Shown piece by piece: positions 50,301 to 61,030 of a DNA stretch of 64,000 nt (its first letter is position 1; each line of letters starts with the position of its first letter). The notes beneath the pieces are model-generated. The model had not been told where the DNA came from. It saw only the letters and a program-made list of their open reading frames with translations, and did not search any database. Both the position numbers and the translations under genes were made by a program. The stretch comes from Owenia fusiformis (lineage: Eukaryota > Annelida > Polychaeta > Sabellida > Oweniidae), in assembly GCA_903813345.2 (NCBI GenBank), contig CAIIXF020000006.1, positions 15,382,348 to 15,446,347 on the forward strand, given 5' to 3'.

Positions 50301-53300
50301 AGGATTGGCTCCCAGAGTGCAACATCGATATTCTGTCCCATATATGAGCATGTCGTGATACAAAATTCGAATTCAAGCATCCGCCATTTTGTTCACTTCA
50401 ACATTTGAATCGTGAATTTTGATCTTATTTCCTCACGAAAAATTCCAAAACGCACAAGAAATGATCGAGATATTAGTTCGAATCTTTTGGACCGTTTATT
50501 TTGAATTTATAGTCGGTTATAATTTCCGAAAATAACGACATTTCGACGTTTTCATTGTTGGAAAATATCGAGTGTCGATCCTGGGATCCAATCCTCCTTG
50601 CCCCTGTTGTTACAAATTGTAGCATTGGACAACCATTTTTTTAAATTAACCCAACCCCATTAAACTATATATTTTCTGAAAGCTTGGAGTTTCAATAAAA
50701 AGAAAATCTATAACCTAAATTTTTAGAAAATGCATACTGGCCGTGGCACCCATTTAAAGTAGGTCACCCTCAGGGGGTCCAAAAATCGTTTTTGCTAAAA
50801 ACTGACCCCAACTTTGAAATTTAATTAAAAATTAACAATAAGGTTTATCTTATCATACCTTATATTTTCTTGTAACTCTAACTTTTATTTAACCAAACAA
50901 AAAAAAATGAAGGTCTAATATAAGTTCATATTTTCGTAAATTAGAGTCACAGAGTATCACCCATGGGCGTTTTTTGTATTTTTTAAAATAAACATTTGCA
51001 ATGTACAATTTCCTATGTCTCTTTCACTTGGATCAATGGAGAACATTAGTACAAATATTTTTTTATTACTTGAGTAATATTCTTTCCATGTATACAAATA
51101 GTGTATCTATAAGCTGACACTACATGTATATCACTAAATTGTTTACCATAATATATAATATACATATGTCCATATGTACATGTATTATAGTTTTCAAAAG
51201 TCTTGAGAGAGACCAAAATAAAACTTTCCAAGTCGTTAAAACAAGCATGCTGCATTTAGAAATCAATGGTATGAGACATCAAGTGATTAGTGGTATGGGA
51301 CATCAACTAACCAATAGTATGGGGCATCAAGTGATCAATGGTATGGGACATCAAGTGATCAACAGTATGGAACATCAAGTGATCAACAGTACTGGATATC
51401 AAGTAATCAACAGTCTTGGACAATCAATAATCAATAGTAATTAATAAGTATTAGGGAATAAAATAATTAACAGTGTGGGAAATCAAGTGATCAATGGTAT
51501 GGGGTAGTAAGTGTTAAATAGTATGGGACATCAAATGATCAATAGTATGGGACATCAAGTGATCAACAGTATGGGACGTCAAGTCGTCAAGTGATCAATA
51601 GTATATCAAAGGAATCAACAGTGTGGGACATCAAGTGATCAATAGTGTGGGACATCAAGTGGTCAATAGTATGGTATACATGTATCAAATGATCAATAGT
51701 ATGGGACATCAAGTGATCATTAGTATGGGTCATCAATGATAAACTTTTACAGTATGGGGCATCAAGGGAGGTGAGACTGCAAGTAGTCAAAGTGATTATC
51801 CGATGATAATAGATTGGGGCACCTGTAATTACTGAATTATGCATTGGTAACCAGAACAACGGCAACGCCAAAGCGTAGCGAATCCCATCGAACAGAAATG
51901 GCTGGCATTTTTATAAACGAAGCACAAATATCATAAAAGAACACACCAGAAAGGCCACCATTTTCAAAATGGTTGCTCACTAGCCAAGTTGTCATCAGAA
52001 GAAATAATATGCTTTTAAGTAGCCACCTCTAAAATTTTTGAAAAATCGCACACATGCTTGTAAAATAACACACATAAAAATGTTGGCCATTTTTCAAAAT
52101 GACCGACTACTCCATAAAGTTGTATTAGACAATGTGTTATGCTTAAAGTATTCACATATCAATTATGAACAAAATCGCTCCACTACTTTACGAGTTATAG
52201 TAAAATACGTTAAAATGGCGGCCATTTTTCAAAATTGTTTTTAAAATGGCCACCTTCTACCAAAAGTGTCATAGGACAGTGTGCCATGCTTATAGTATTC
52301 ACATACCAAATATGAACAAAATCGCTCCACAACTTTTCAAGTTATAGTGAAATATGTTAAAATGGCGGCCATTTTTCAAATTTTTTTTCAAAATGGCCGC
52401 CTTCTACCAAAAGTGTCATAGGACAGTGTGCCATGCTTATAGTATTCACATACCAAATATGAACAAAATCGCTCAACTACTTTTTGAGTTACAGCAAAAA
52501 TCGTAAAATGACAAGTAAAGGCCGCCATTTTTCAAGATGGCTGCCATGTGCTTCTTTAATATCTACATTTGTAGCATTATTAACGTCTTTTATAATTTTT
52601 TTACATTTAAAACATATTGCTAATACAGTTTTACATATTGCACCTAAATTACTGTAAAATCGTCACTAAAATGGCCGCCATTTTGAAATGAGCGGCCATT
52701 TTGAAAATCGGCTTTCGAGCAGAACTTCTAACCCCATAGGGTATATGTGTACAAAATATGAACAAAATCTGGCCAACCGTATTTGAGTTATTGCCCGGAC
52801 GGACGGACGGACAGACGGACGGACGGACGGACGTACGTACAGACGTATGTACGGACGGACGGACGGACGGACGGACGGACGGACGGAGGCGTTCCCTATA
52901 TCCCTCCGAACTTCGTTCGATGGGATAATTATCAAATAATCATACCAACCTATCCACATCGATCCACGTGCTTGATCGCGAGAACAACAACAAACTAATC
53001 ACGTGACAATAACAATCTTTTAATCTGTGTCTCATAAGTCCAAATTCAACGGACATCGTATGAAGAAGTTTTCAATAGCATATTTGATTTCATAAATATA
53101 CATTTATTTGAAGTAACAACCATAATTGAACACAGATTAACCAAAATTAATGATTTTATTTTTGCGCAAGACACGCGACCCCGGAAGATAAATATGGCCG
53201 CCATCTTGCATGAGAATCGGAAGATTACACCAGCCACTTTAAAAGTTGAATTTCTACATTTGCGCATATATATATCAGTGTAAGTTTTAATTTTTTACGA

Positions 53301-55715
53301 TCTCAAGACTTTAAACTTTACAAATAACTGCTTAATCAAAGCGACCAAAAATTATTGAGGGTATAATTAAATGATTTAAACTTTACCTCGTGAAGTTCGT
53401 CCTCGCCAAAAACGATTTTCTTCTATTCTTCAGAATGCGCGAAGACTTCATTCAATTATTAAACAGATTTTATAAAGAAATAACAGCAATTCGACTTTTA
53501 ATAGCAATGGACAACGAATAGATGGCGCGTTTTCGCGGGAAATTTTATTCACTAAAAAATTGACCCCGCTTTTATATGCAATTTTGGTCGCTCATTTTAA
53601 CTATGTTAAAAGTCGAATTGCTGTTATTTCTTTATAAAATCTGTTTAATAATTGAATGAAGTCTTCGCGCATTCTGAAGAATAGAAGAAAATCGTTTTTG
53701 GCGAGGACGAACTTCACGAGGTAAAGTTTAAATCATTTAATTATACCCTTAATAATTTTTGGTCGCTTTGATTAAGCAGTTATTTGTAAAGTTTAAAGTC
53801 TTGAGATCGTAAAAAATTAAAACTTACACTGATATATATATGCGCAAATGTAGAAATTCAACTTTTAAAGTGGCTGGTGTAATCTTCCGATTCTCATGCA
53901 AGATGGCGGCCATATTTATCTTCCGGGGTCGCGTGTCTTGCGCAAAAATAAAATCGTTAATTTTGGTTAATCTGTGTTCAATTATGGTTGTTACTTCAAA
54001 TAAATGTATATTTATGAAATCAAATATGCTATTGAAAACTTCTTCATACGATGTCCGTTGAATTTGGACTTATTAGACACAGATTAAAAGATTGTTATTG
54101 TCACGTGATTAGTTTGTTGTTGTTCTCGCGATCAAGCACGTGGATCGATGTGGATAGGTTGGTATGATTATTTGACAATTACCAATGCATAATTCAGTAA
54201 TTACAGGTGCCCCAATCTATTATCATCGGATAATCACTTTGACTACTTGCAGTCTCACCTCCCTTGATGCCCAATAATGTAAAAGTTTATCATTGATGAC
54301 CCATACTAATGATCACTTGATGTCCCATACTATTGATCATTTGATACATGTATACCATACTATTGACCACTTGATGTCCCACACTATTGATCACTTGATG
54401 TCCCACACTGTTGATTCCTTTGATATACTATTGATCACTTGATGTCCCATACTGTTGATCACTTGATGTCCCATACTATTGATCATTTGATGTCCCATAC
54501 TATTTAACACTTACTACCCCATACCATTGATCACTTGATTTCCCACACTGTTAATTATTTTATTCCCTAATACTTATTAATTACTATTGATTGTCCAAGA
54601 CTGTTGATTACTTGATATCCAGTACTGTTGATCACTTGATGTTCCATACTGTTGATCACTTGATGTCCCATACCATTGATCACTTGATGCCCCATACTAT
54701 TGGTTAGTTGATGTCCCATACCACTAATCACTTGATGTCTCATACCATTGATCTCTAAATGCAGCATGCTTGTTTTAACGACTTGGAAAGTTTTATTTTG
54801 GTCTCTCAAGACTTTTGAAAACTATAATACATGTACATATGGACATATGTATATTATATATTATGGTAAACAATTTAGTGATATACATGTAGTGTCAGCT
54901 TATAGATACACTATTTGTATACATGGAAAGAATATTACTCAAGTAATAAAAAAATATTTGTACTAATGTTCTCCATTGATCCAAATGAAAGAGACATAGG
55001 AAATTGTACATTGCAAATGTTTATTAAAAAAAAAATACAAAAAACGCCCATGGGTGATACTCTGTGACTCTAATTTACGGAAATATGAACTTATATTAGA
55101 CCTTCATTTTTTTTGTTTGGTTAAATAAAAGTTAGAGTTACAAGAAAATATAAGGTATGATAAGATAAACCTTATTGTTAATTTTTAATTAAATTTCAAA
55201 GTTGGGGTCAGTTTTTAGCAAAAACGATTTTTGGACCCCCTGAGGGTGACCTACTTTAAATGGGTGCCACGGCCAGTATGCATTTTCTAAAAATTTAGGT
55301 TATAGATTTTCTTTTTATTGAAACTCCAAGCTTTCAGAAAATATATAGTTTAATGGGGTTGGGTTAATTTAAAAAAATGGTTGTCCAATGCTACTTTTAA
55401 TATAGTTAAAATGAGCGACCAAAATTGCATATAAAAGCGGGGTCAATTTTTTAGTGAATAAAATTTCCCGCGAAAACGCGCCATCTATTCGTTGTCCATT
55501 GCTAATACAAATGTAACAAAAAAAAAGAACTCCATTTTCAGATTTTTCAATTTGGGTTCAAATATCTCATAGATTGTGGCATAATACGCCAGTAAATTTG
55601 TTTTGTCATTAAGATCTCTATCAAAACAATAAACATACTTACCATTTTTCCAATTTAGATTTCTGGGATCGGTTGAATATCTTATTTTACGACGTGGTTC
55701 TGCTAAAAGTGCCAT
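41342..55715 (-). CDS. PINX1: PINX1 (PIN2/TERF1-interacting telomerase inhibitor 1), G-patch protein, six exons
   Basis: Six coding exons join in phase on the minus strand: 55715-55643, 46682-46560, 46085-45905, 43677-43560, 42906-42174 and 41973-41342, about 619 residues. Exon 1 encodes MALLAEPRRKIRYSTDPRN, matching the family start. Exon 2 holds the G-patch (FGKKLMEKMGWNEGKGLG). Exon 3 carries the diagnostic DNWIAHQDDFNSILANLN. Exons 3-4 join to RVHYHKFTRGKDLS and DLDCIFGKRKNK. Exon 5 starts before the VQEYFAQKMAALKK motif and becomes extremely Lys-rich. Known roles: nucleolar, binds TERF1 and telomerase to limit telomere extension, and helps rRNA processing and DHX15-type helicase activation through the G-patch. 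Human PINX1 is 328 residues; the extra length here is a KKKKK/SE-rich tail in exons 5-6. Intron 1 is about 9 kb and packed with repeats, including a giant inverted repeat. Confidence 0.92.
42968..43260 (+). mobile_element. Pearl-like element fragment in PINX1 intron 4
   Basis: Starts CTAGAAACAGTAACGCCATA then GAGTAGCAAATCCCAATGAA, matching the start of the copies at 38305 and 51851. The 3' end with the microsatellite is absent, so the right limit is approximate. Confidence 0.45.
45113..45869. mobile_element. hAT-like non-autonomous element in PINX1 intron 3
   Basis: The inverted ends TAGAGATCCCACGAT and ATCGTGGGATCCCTA (14 of 15 matching) are flanked by an 8 bp duplication, GTGCACAC on the left (45105-45112) and GTGCATAC on the right (45870-45877), one mismatch. 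An 8 bp duplication and TAGNG-type ends fit hAT. The interior includes CGATTCGATAC/ATCGATTAATCGA clusters and no intact transposase. Its right end stops only 36 bp from PINX1 exon 3. Confidence 0.75.
48002..49366. mobile_element. Long-TIR element in PINX1 intron 1
   Basis: Inverted arms of about 275 bp: 48002-48276 (starting TGAAAACAACGAACAAATAT, ending near CATGAAAACAATTCTAG) and 49091-49366 (its near-complement), around an 815 bp unrelated middle. A third partial copy lies at 49799-50167. The middle contains a short open stretch (48414-48695) without recognised family similarity, so no transposase is claimed. Confidence 0.65.
49799..50167. mobile_element. Partial copy of the 48002-49366 terminal repeat, interrupted
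   Basis: ACAAAGGTGATATGGTTCCA starts a segment nearly identical to the terminal repeat of the neighbouring element. It is broken between AACGTCAGC and ACTCTTATA by a mariner-type MITE (49874-50110) and resumes to CATGAAAACAATTCTA. Confidence 0.6.
49874..50110. mobile_element. Tc1/mariner-type MITE with verified empty site
   Basis: Inverted ends CAGTTGGGGACAAAAATAAA and the near-complement ending CCCCAACTG, 237 bp, flanked by TA (49872-49873 and 50111-50112). The uninterrupted target sequence, GTCAGCTAACTC, survives at about 48211-48222 in the sister repeat, which proves the exact insertion and the TA duplication. Confidence 0.85.
50296..50600. mobile_element. CAAGGAGG-family MITE, copy 1 (305 bp)
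   Basis: Ends CAAGGAGGATTGGCTCCCAG and the imperfect complement GATCCAATCCTCCTTG, flanked by a 9 bp match CCCCTGTTG (50287-50295 and 50601-50609). A second, shorter copy with the same ends is at 58475-58667. An 8-9 bp duplication is compatible with hAT, P or Merlin; ends do not decide. Confidence 0.75.
51257..51745. repeat. 24-bp minisatellite (left arm)
   Basis: Around 18 imperfect copies of a unit reading ATGGGACATCAAGTGATCAA plus YAGT, in part open as an 8-residue repeat (GMGHQVIN). It is repeated in inverted orientation at about 54284-54755 in the other arm. Units differ by point changes and small deletions. No spacers are present and it is not a CRISPR. Confidence 0.85.
51851..52926 (+). 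mobile_element. Pearl-like (Helentron-associated) non-autonomous element, copy 2
   Basis: CCAGAACAACGGCAACGCCA opens the insert and CGAACTTCGTTCGATGGGA closes it. It contains three tandem units of about 150 bp (52110-52500, each with TATGAACAAAATCGCTC and a GGCGGCCATTTTTCAAA word) and an (ACGG)n microsatellite at 52797-52887. The intact sequence in the opposite arm (GCATTGGTAATTGTC on its complement) shows this is an insertion with a possible TAA duplication. Core tandem repeats plus this microsatellite are the features of pearl elements. Confidence 0.65.
52797..52887 (+). repeat. (ACGG)n microsatellite
   Basis: About 22 units of GGAC/ACGG with a few ACGT and ACAG variants, near the 3' end of the pearl-like element. 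Confidence 0.9.
53502..55393. mobile_element. Inner copy of the TAGCAWTGGACAAC element
   Basis: Inverted ends TAGCAATGGACAAC and GTTGTCCAATGCTA bound 1892 bp, flanked by the 7 bp direct repeat CTTTTAA at 53495-53501 and 55394-55400 (8 bp if an adjacent A is included). Bases 53607-55393 are the reverse complement of the outer copy's left body; the first 104 bp reappear inverted at 55401-55504. It contains an inverted copy of the 24-bp minisatellite. No transposase. A 7-8 bp duplication would fit a hAT-like element, not proven. Confidence 0.8.
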
Positions 55716-57537
55716 GCTCGAAATCGACCTGCGACCTTGACCCTTTTACTGAGTAGTCCAAGTCTACACTAAACGAAATAAGCACTCTCCCCGGGATGGA
55801 TTTGGGAGCATAATTTATGAAGCACAATATATGCTTCTCGTACTTAAACTCAGCATGTGAAAATAAACAGAAAGAGCAGTGGTTAATTAAGATCATAAAT
55901 AAGTCAGCTCAAAACACACATAGTCTCAGTATTATACACAAGCACTACCCGGGGTTACGCCCCGGGGCCATGCATATCGCGGCTTCCACTACATCTGCAT
56001 CATTAACCATCTCAATGTTAATTTGAACTGAAATTTATTTGAGTTAGTACTCAGGCTTGTTTTAATAGTTATTAGTTTCTGATTTGAATTTTGCCTGGGG
56101 ATAAAAATAGGCCTAGGCCTCCATGTAAATACCGGGCTATAGGCTTAAAGCTTGAAAGTAGGCTATGTCTTAATAAAAGTTCTCTACATACACTCTACAT
56201 ACTGTCTCTGACTATATCTCAGACCTCAGACTCAGTCCAACTCAGTAAAGGAATGGGTCAATTGAAAGTAAAGCTTTTTCAAAATGCATGCGAATATTGG
56301 CACTGATTGGACCCCGGGGATTGGACATATTCATTTAATTCTGCATCGTAAAGCTAAAAACGTTGCTATCATTGCATAATTATTCTTTTAGCCTATGAGA
56401 TCCTACTACAAAGAGATCTGGCCAACATCTATGACTTAAATGGGCAAATACATGGTTTCTCAATCGAATGCCTTTCTGAAGCTCATGGCCAATCAGGTGA
56501 CGGGAGCTCGACAGTCCGTCGCACCCGCTTCCCAAAATCATGAAAATCAGTTTTCTTCTATCCTAAACATTTTCTTTGTCTTCATCTATTTCAATTTAAT
56601 ATATTAAATTGGCTGTGTGATGGATCAGAGCCCATGGATGGATTAATGTCAGAAAAGGCGTTTTGACTCGCAAGCTACATGTACATGTAAGGTTTCAGTT
56701 TCTAAAGTCAGTCTGCAATGTATTTGGTTTATCCTAAAAAATCCTGAATACGAGAAATTAATAAAGTTAATACCCAATCCTATCCGCATGTTTATATTAC
56801 GATATACTATCATTTTATTGATTAGTGCCTCAATTTTAGCTGATATCAGTACTCAGTATTGAGTCATGAAGTTTTGATTAGTATTCGATCGTCTTCAACT
56901 GTCTGTCCCTCCAAAAGCAACACTGTTTAAACTGTTTATGTTCCATTTTTATTGTTCTCAATTACAAAGGCGCGACCTAAATGATGACTTATGACTGACA
57001 GACCAACATAAACAGAGTTCACGTCAGTGCCTGCGTCAGTGCATCAGTGCATCAGTGCGTCAGTTGAAGTTGCCAATCTTTTGGATGGTAGCCTAGTGTA
57101 TGCTAAATATAATATTATACCATTGAAATAGATAAGGTTAACAGTTTCTGAATCCCATTCAAAAATTAACGGTTTAGTATAATTTAATGAAGTAGTGAAG
57201 GGATTCTCCCTAATTATTAACTTTTGGGTAATTTACTTAGATACAAAAATATTTGACAAATAGAAGTGTATACGGTACATCCTGACTTAGTCAACATTCA
57301 CAGAGAAAGGTTTAACCATACTGAATAATTCTATATTCAGGAGTGAAATACGACCCGTATACATATTTGTACCATGGACATACATGTAGCAATATTTGGA
57401 AGTAAACAAAAACATAAAACATGTAAAAGCATGAAAAGAGATTGCTGGCTGTTAGTGTGAATGGCATATCATTTTGACTTGATTAAACTAGTGAAACAGT
57501 TCATCATAACAATACTAAATTTCGGATACGTTCGACC
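55716..57537. other. Intergenic region between PINX1 and the downstream plus-strand gene
   Basis: Contains the promoter side of PINX1 (minus) and of the small plus-strand gene. No TATA box was singled out for either. A short imperfect tandem of CATCAGTG/CGTCAGTG words occurs at 57023-57064. No other coding exon is supported. Confidence 0.35.
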
Positions 57538-59449
57538 ATGGGGAATAGACAATGTTCTGGATACCCCCAGAATGCCGCTTGCTGGCCACCATTTGTAAAC
57601 ATTGGGGTGCCTATTTTGGTTGTGATCATATTTGTAGCTGTCCTTGGATTCATATTCAAGATTCCAGACCCTAAGTCCAAGGTTATTGATGAGATGCTAA
57701 ATAAGGTTGGTAAAACAGCCTTGTACTGTTTTTTGGGAGCCTCAAAGGCTAATTAATAAAAGGATATTAGGATCCGATGAAAAGACAAGGTTTTATGATA
57801 TTCCAGGAAGCTTCGTTTTATTTCACGAATTATACAAATCTAATCATGCTGTAAACTATATATAATTTTGTTTCATAATATTTCTGATCCATTTTTCAAT
57901 TGGATACTGAGAAATATGCAACATTGGTTTGAAAGTGTCACACTTACAATAATTACTGGCAAAATCATTTATAAACCGTAGGAAAAGCAATAAGTCATCC
58001 TTTAACGATATTTGACCCCTGGGGATGACAGTCCATATCTCAAAGCATATTCGAACTGAAGTTTTTTGAAAAACTAACATAATATAAGTAAATGTCATTC
58101 TAACATAATAAGTGAATCATTTTTCCAAACAACACAGATTTTTTAAAATAATATCCCAATTTCTTTTACTTGACATGCATACTTGGTCGGCCATAATGTA
58201 TTGTTGTATTGTTAAAATACACGTCATACATCACTGAGATTTTATATGCTTGTTCCTGTTTGAATGTTGCCGCTGTTTGTCTGTGTGTACCCTTTGCATT
58301 CGTTTGACTTCACTTCTTAAAAGAGAGCTTCGTCTTCACTCTTTCAAACTAAAATAAACCTGTGAAGTCACCGCGCCAATCAGTGTTCGTCGGCCAAATT
58401 TGACCGACGTTCTATATATGGTCATTCCTTCTGACGTCATCGTTGAGCCCGGAATTGACCAATGACACGCGCATCAAGGAGGATTGGCTCCCAGAATGCA
58501 ACACCGATATTCTGCAAAACAATCACCTAGCGATAGCTTTAGTTTGTTGGAGAGTATCGGGTCATTCTCCATGCAGTCGTACAAATTATACAGACACGAA
58601 TAGCAAATGACGCATGCGTGGAGATTAAAGAATATCGAGTTGGAACCCTGGCTTCCAATCCTCCTTGACGCGCATATTTAATTAGAACGCATTTGGCGTA
58701 AATTTCTTCAAGCTCGCTGATTGGTGGAAGAAAGGTCAGCGCGGAAGTCAGAAGTGATTTATTACCCAAACTGTCACCGGTACCCGTCGTGGGGGCGGGG
58801 CTACTAAACTGTAATATGGTCTCTACTAGGCAGAGTGTAGTTTAACTAGACTCTGCACGCAGGGTAGTCTGTGTCACTGGCGGATTAGGGGGGGGGCCCA
58901 GGGGCCCGGGCCCCCCCCCTTGGGTGGGCCCAGAAAAAAAAAATTGGGCCCAAAAAAATTTTTGGGCCAAACAAGGCCTTCAGACCCCAAAAAGTGGGCC
59001 TTTTTGGTCATTACTGGGCCTTTTAAGGCCTTATTTGTTAATTTCAGGCCAAATTTTGAAGAAAATGGGCCTCAAAATTTCAAAATTTGGGCCCACTTTT
59101 GGATTTTAGGGGCCCAAAATTTTTTTCCCCGCAAGCGCGGACGTTTTTTCTTTGACCTGAAATTTGGGCCCCCCCCCCTTGTTGGTTCCTGGATCCGCCC
59201 CTGTGTGTGGTACTCTATTTAAAAGCTATGGCATTCTATTTGTTGTTTCAGAAAAGACTAAAAGACAGAAAAGCTAAAGCAGCAAAAATGAGAAAGGAGC
59301 GGATAGCTACAATATCACATGAACAAAATATGGGATACTCATACTCCAGTGATGATACACGAGGACCAAAGAGTACTAACTATGGGTCACACTCACTGGA
59401 TTGTTCTTTATCCATGACAAGCACTGTTAACTTTGAGACATGTGTATGA
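57538..59449 (+). CDS. Possible two-exon small single-pass membrane protein
   Basis: The first open segment (57538 on) encodes a Cys-containing N-terminus (MGNRQCSGYPQNAACWPPF) and one strong membrane helix (VPILVVIIFVAVLGFIF), then KIPDPKSK. The second segment, after acceptor TTTCAG at 59246-59251, encodes a basic start (KRLKDRKAKAAKMRKER) and a Ser/Tyr-rich tail to the stop at 59449. They can be joined in phase with donor AAG|GTTATT (exon 57538-57681), or AAG|GTTGGT eight codons later, giving about 113-121 residues with the positive-inside pattern expected after the helix. Both donors are weak. Without splicing the first segment alone is a 72-residue membrane protein. The intron carries a MITE and a hAT-like repeat. 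Function unknown; no family recognised. AATAAA occurs downstream near 59839. Confidence 0.4.
58475..58667. mobile_element. CAAGGAGG-family MITE, copy 2 (193 bp)
   Basis: Ends CAAGGAGGATTGGCTCCCAG and GGCTTCCAATCCTCCTTG, flanked by a perfect 8 bp duplication ACGCGCAT (58467-58474 and 58668-58675). Confidence 0.85.
58875..59203. mobile_element. hAT-like non-autonomous element rich in GGGCC words
   Basis: Ends CACTGGCGGATTAGG and CCTGGATCCGCCCCTG resemble the CAGGGGCGGATCCAGG termini common to many animal hAT elements. The body is an unusual string of TTGGGCC/GGCCTTT words, with G and C homopolymers at either end. Flanking duplication is not clear. Confidence 0.6.
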
Positions 59450-60184
59450 TTATCGTATAAGTTATCATATAAAGGCAACTAGGAGTTCCATTTTGGATTA
59501 CGTAACAAAGCCTGATAACAAACAATTTCAAACGATTCTAACTTGAATTATGAATATTTTCTTGTCATAAACATGGGTTTATCTTTTAGATCCATTCATT
59601 ATCCTCAAGAAAAGTATATATAATGATAATTTAGTTAATCAGACCTGTGATACTGAGGGGGCAATGGATCAATCAACACACTTTTTCAAAAATGTTGACC
59701 TAATTTTCACCAAAAATGCAACCTTTTATTATATTGTTGAATGCATAATTAGAATGTGCTTTGAGACGTTGATCAATATCCTTAAGAGGAAAAGTGAATT
59801 TCTCCAGGGACTTTTAAGATACTGAATTTGGATGAACAAAATAAAGTGAAAGCAATGGATAGCATGCGATTTTTCAATGGAGAAATAACATGGGGAACAC
59901 TTATCTTATATATCTTATCTTATATAATTTTCTTTCAGATAATGAATGTATCTAAAACATATATATATGTCTCTTAATTGTCAGAAAATAGTCGTAATCC
60001 AAGATATAACCGTCAGAAATTGTTTGCGATAACCTACACGTGCTCCTTTTCGAACTAATTCTAATTAACGAAGAAAATCAAGCTTCAAACATCGACACTC
60101 TAAGATATGCCACTCAATGAAAACTTGCAGTTGCCGAACTTATGGAAAGGAGTGTATATTGAGACTAACGAGACGTTCAATTCA

Positions 60185-61030
60185 ATTTTTTCAATTTATT
60201 CATACATCTAATCATTATGTGTACATATATTATTAATAACAGGTGGCACCACAGGTGATGCTTATACCCGTACATATAGTAGTTAAATCATATAGCATAT
60301 CATTATGTTGTCAAGGAATCAAACCAGAATGTAATCACAAAAGTTAGGTAAATAAATAAAGGTTGTGGGGGGATCCATGATGCTCATTTCTTTTGAAGCC
60401 AAGAAGGTGCCATTATGCCATGGAAAAAAATTTATGAATGTGTAGCTTCATTAATTATTATTTAAAGACGCCAGGCTATCGCGTTGATGCCAATTAAATC
60501 TTCTAAAAGTGTGATTCTTATAAAAATTAGTTAATATTGTACCTTCCCCAAGGTTGGTACGATCAGAATCATTCTGATAAATCGTCAGTAGTTCGGAGCA
60601 GCTCCCAGGTCGGCCCATGTACCTCCCTTGAGAGCCTACCCTAACTTCTTACCGATGAAACAAGAAGTGACACAGTCAACCAATGATTAATAAGCTGAGA
60701 GAATATGTTTCTTCAGTTTTGATTTAAGAAAAGAACTTGAATTTGACTTTTTTATTTCTTCTGGGAGACTGTTCCATATGGATGAACCACTAAAGAATAT
60801 TGTTTTTTTGCCATAGTTTTCAGTTTTTGCTTTAGGAAGGGTAAAGTTTGATTTGCCTCTAGTGTTATATCTATGGGAATCCCCATGGGTTTTGAAATAA
60901 TCTGGAAAAATAGTTTTATAATTGTTTATATTATTTTTCCATTTAAAGACAAATTCAGCAATATTGATTTTATATATATCATGTATTTGTATGATTCTAA
61001 GCTCTTTAAAAAGTGGTTGACTGTGGTCTC
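60185..61030 (-). mobile_element. LINE 3' fragment (reverse transcriptase C-terminus and 3' UTR)
   Basis: On the minus strand from about 61025 an unbroken reading frame of some 115 codons includes INIAEFVFKWKNNINNYKTI, then HRYNTRGKSNFTLPK and SSIWNSLPEEIKKSNS, ending at a stop near 60690. The order (HxYNTR, then S-x-WNxLPxxIK) is the typical C-terminal end of non-LTR reverse transcriptases. About 500 bp of 3' UTR follows, ending in TTGAATTG-type sequence. The catalytic core is missing. Confidence 0.75.

Larger units (their letters stand above)
50620..55504. mobile_element. Outer TIR element (reverse orientation) interrupted by a copy of itself
   Basis: It begins TAGCATTGGACAACC (50620) and ends GTTGTCCATTGCTA (55504). 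Its body is split: 50620-53501 lies left and 55401-55504 lies right of an inserted second copy (53502-55393) in the opposite orientation. The left part also contains a pearl-like insertion at 51851-52926. Once both insertions are removed the element is about 1.9 kb, the same as the inner copy. It has no coding capacity. It sits in PINX1 intron 1, with its right end 138 bp from exon 1. Confidence 0.8.

Noticed and set aside
51124-51444. Open frame encoding an 8-residue GMGHQVIN repeat
   Set aside because: It is a 24-bp minisatellite inside a transposable element; frame openness follows from the unit length being a multiple of three.
51257-51745. Regularly spaced repeats resembling a CRISPR array
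   Set aside because: Contiguous tandem units without unique spacers in a spliced eukaryotic gene intron.
53046-53267. Possible coding exon containing a short basic segment
   Set aside because: Falls wholly within the inverted-repeat element; no splice or family evidence.
53840-54061. Identical 73-codon frames on opposite strands (53046-53267 and 53840-54061)
   Set aside because: They are the same non-coding sequence in the two arms of the inverted repeat, not a duplicated gene.
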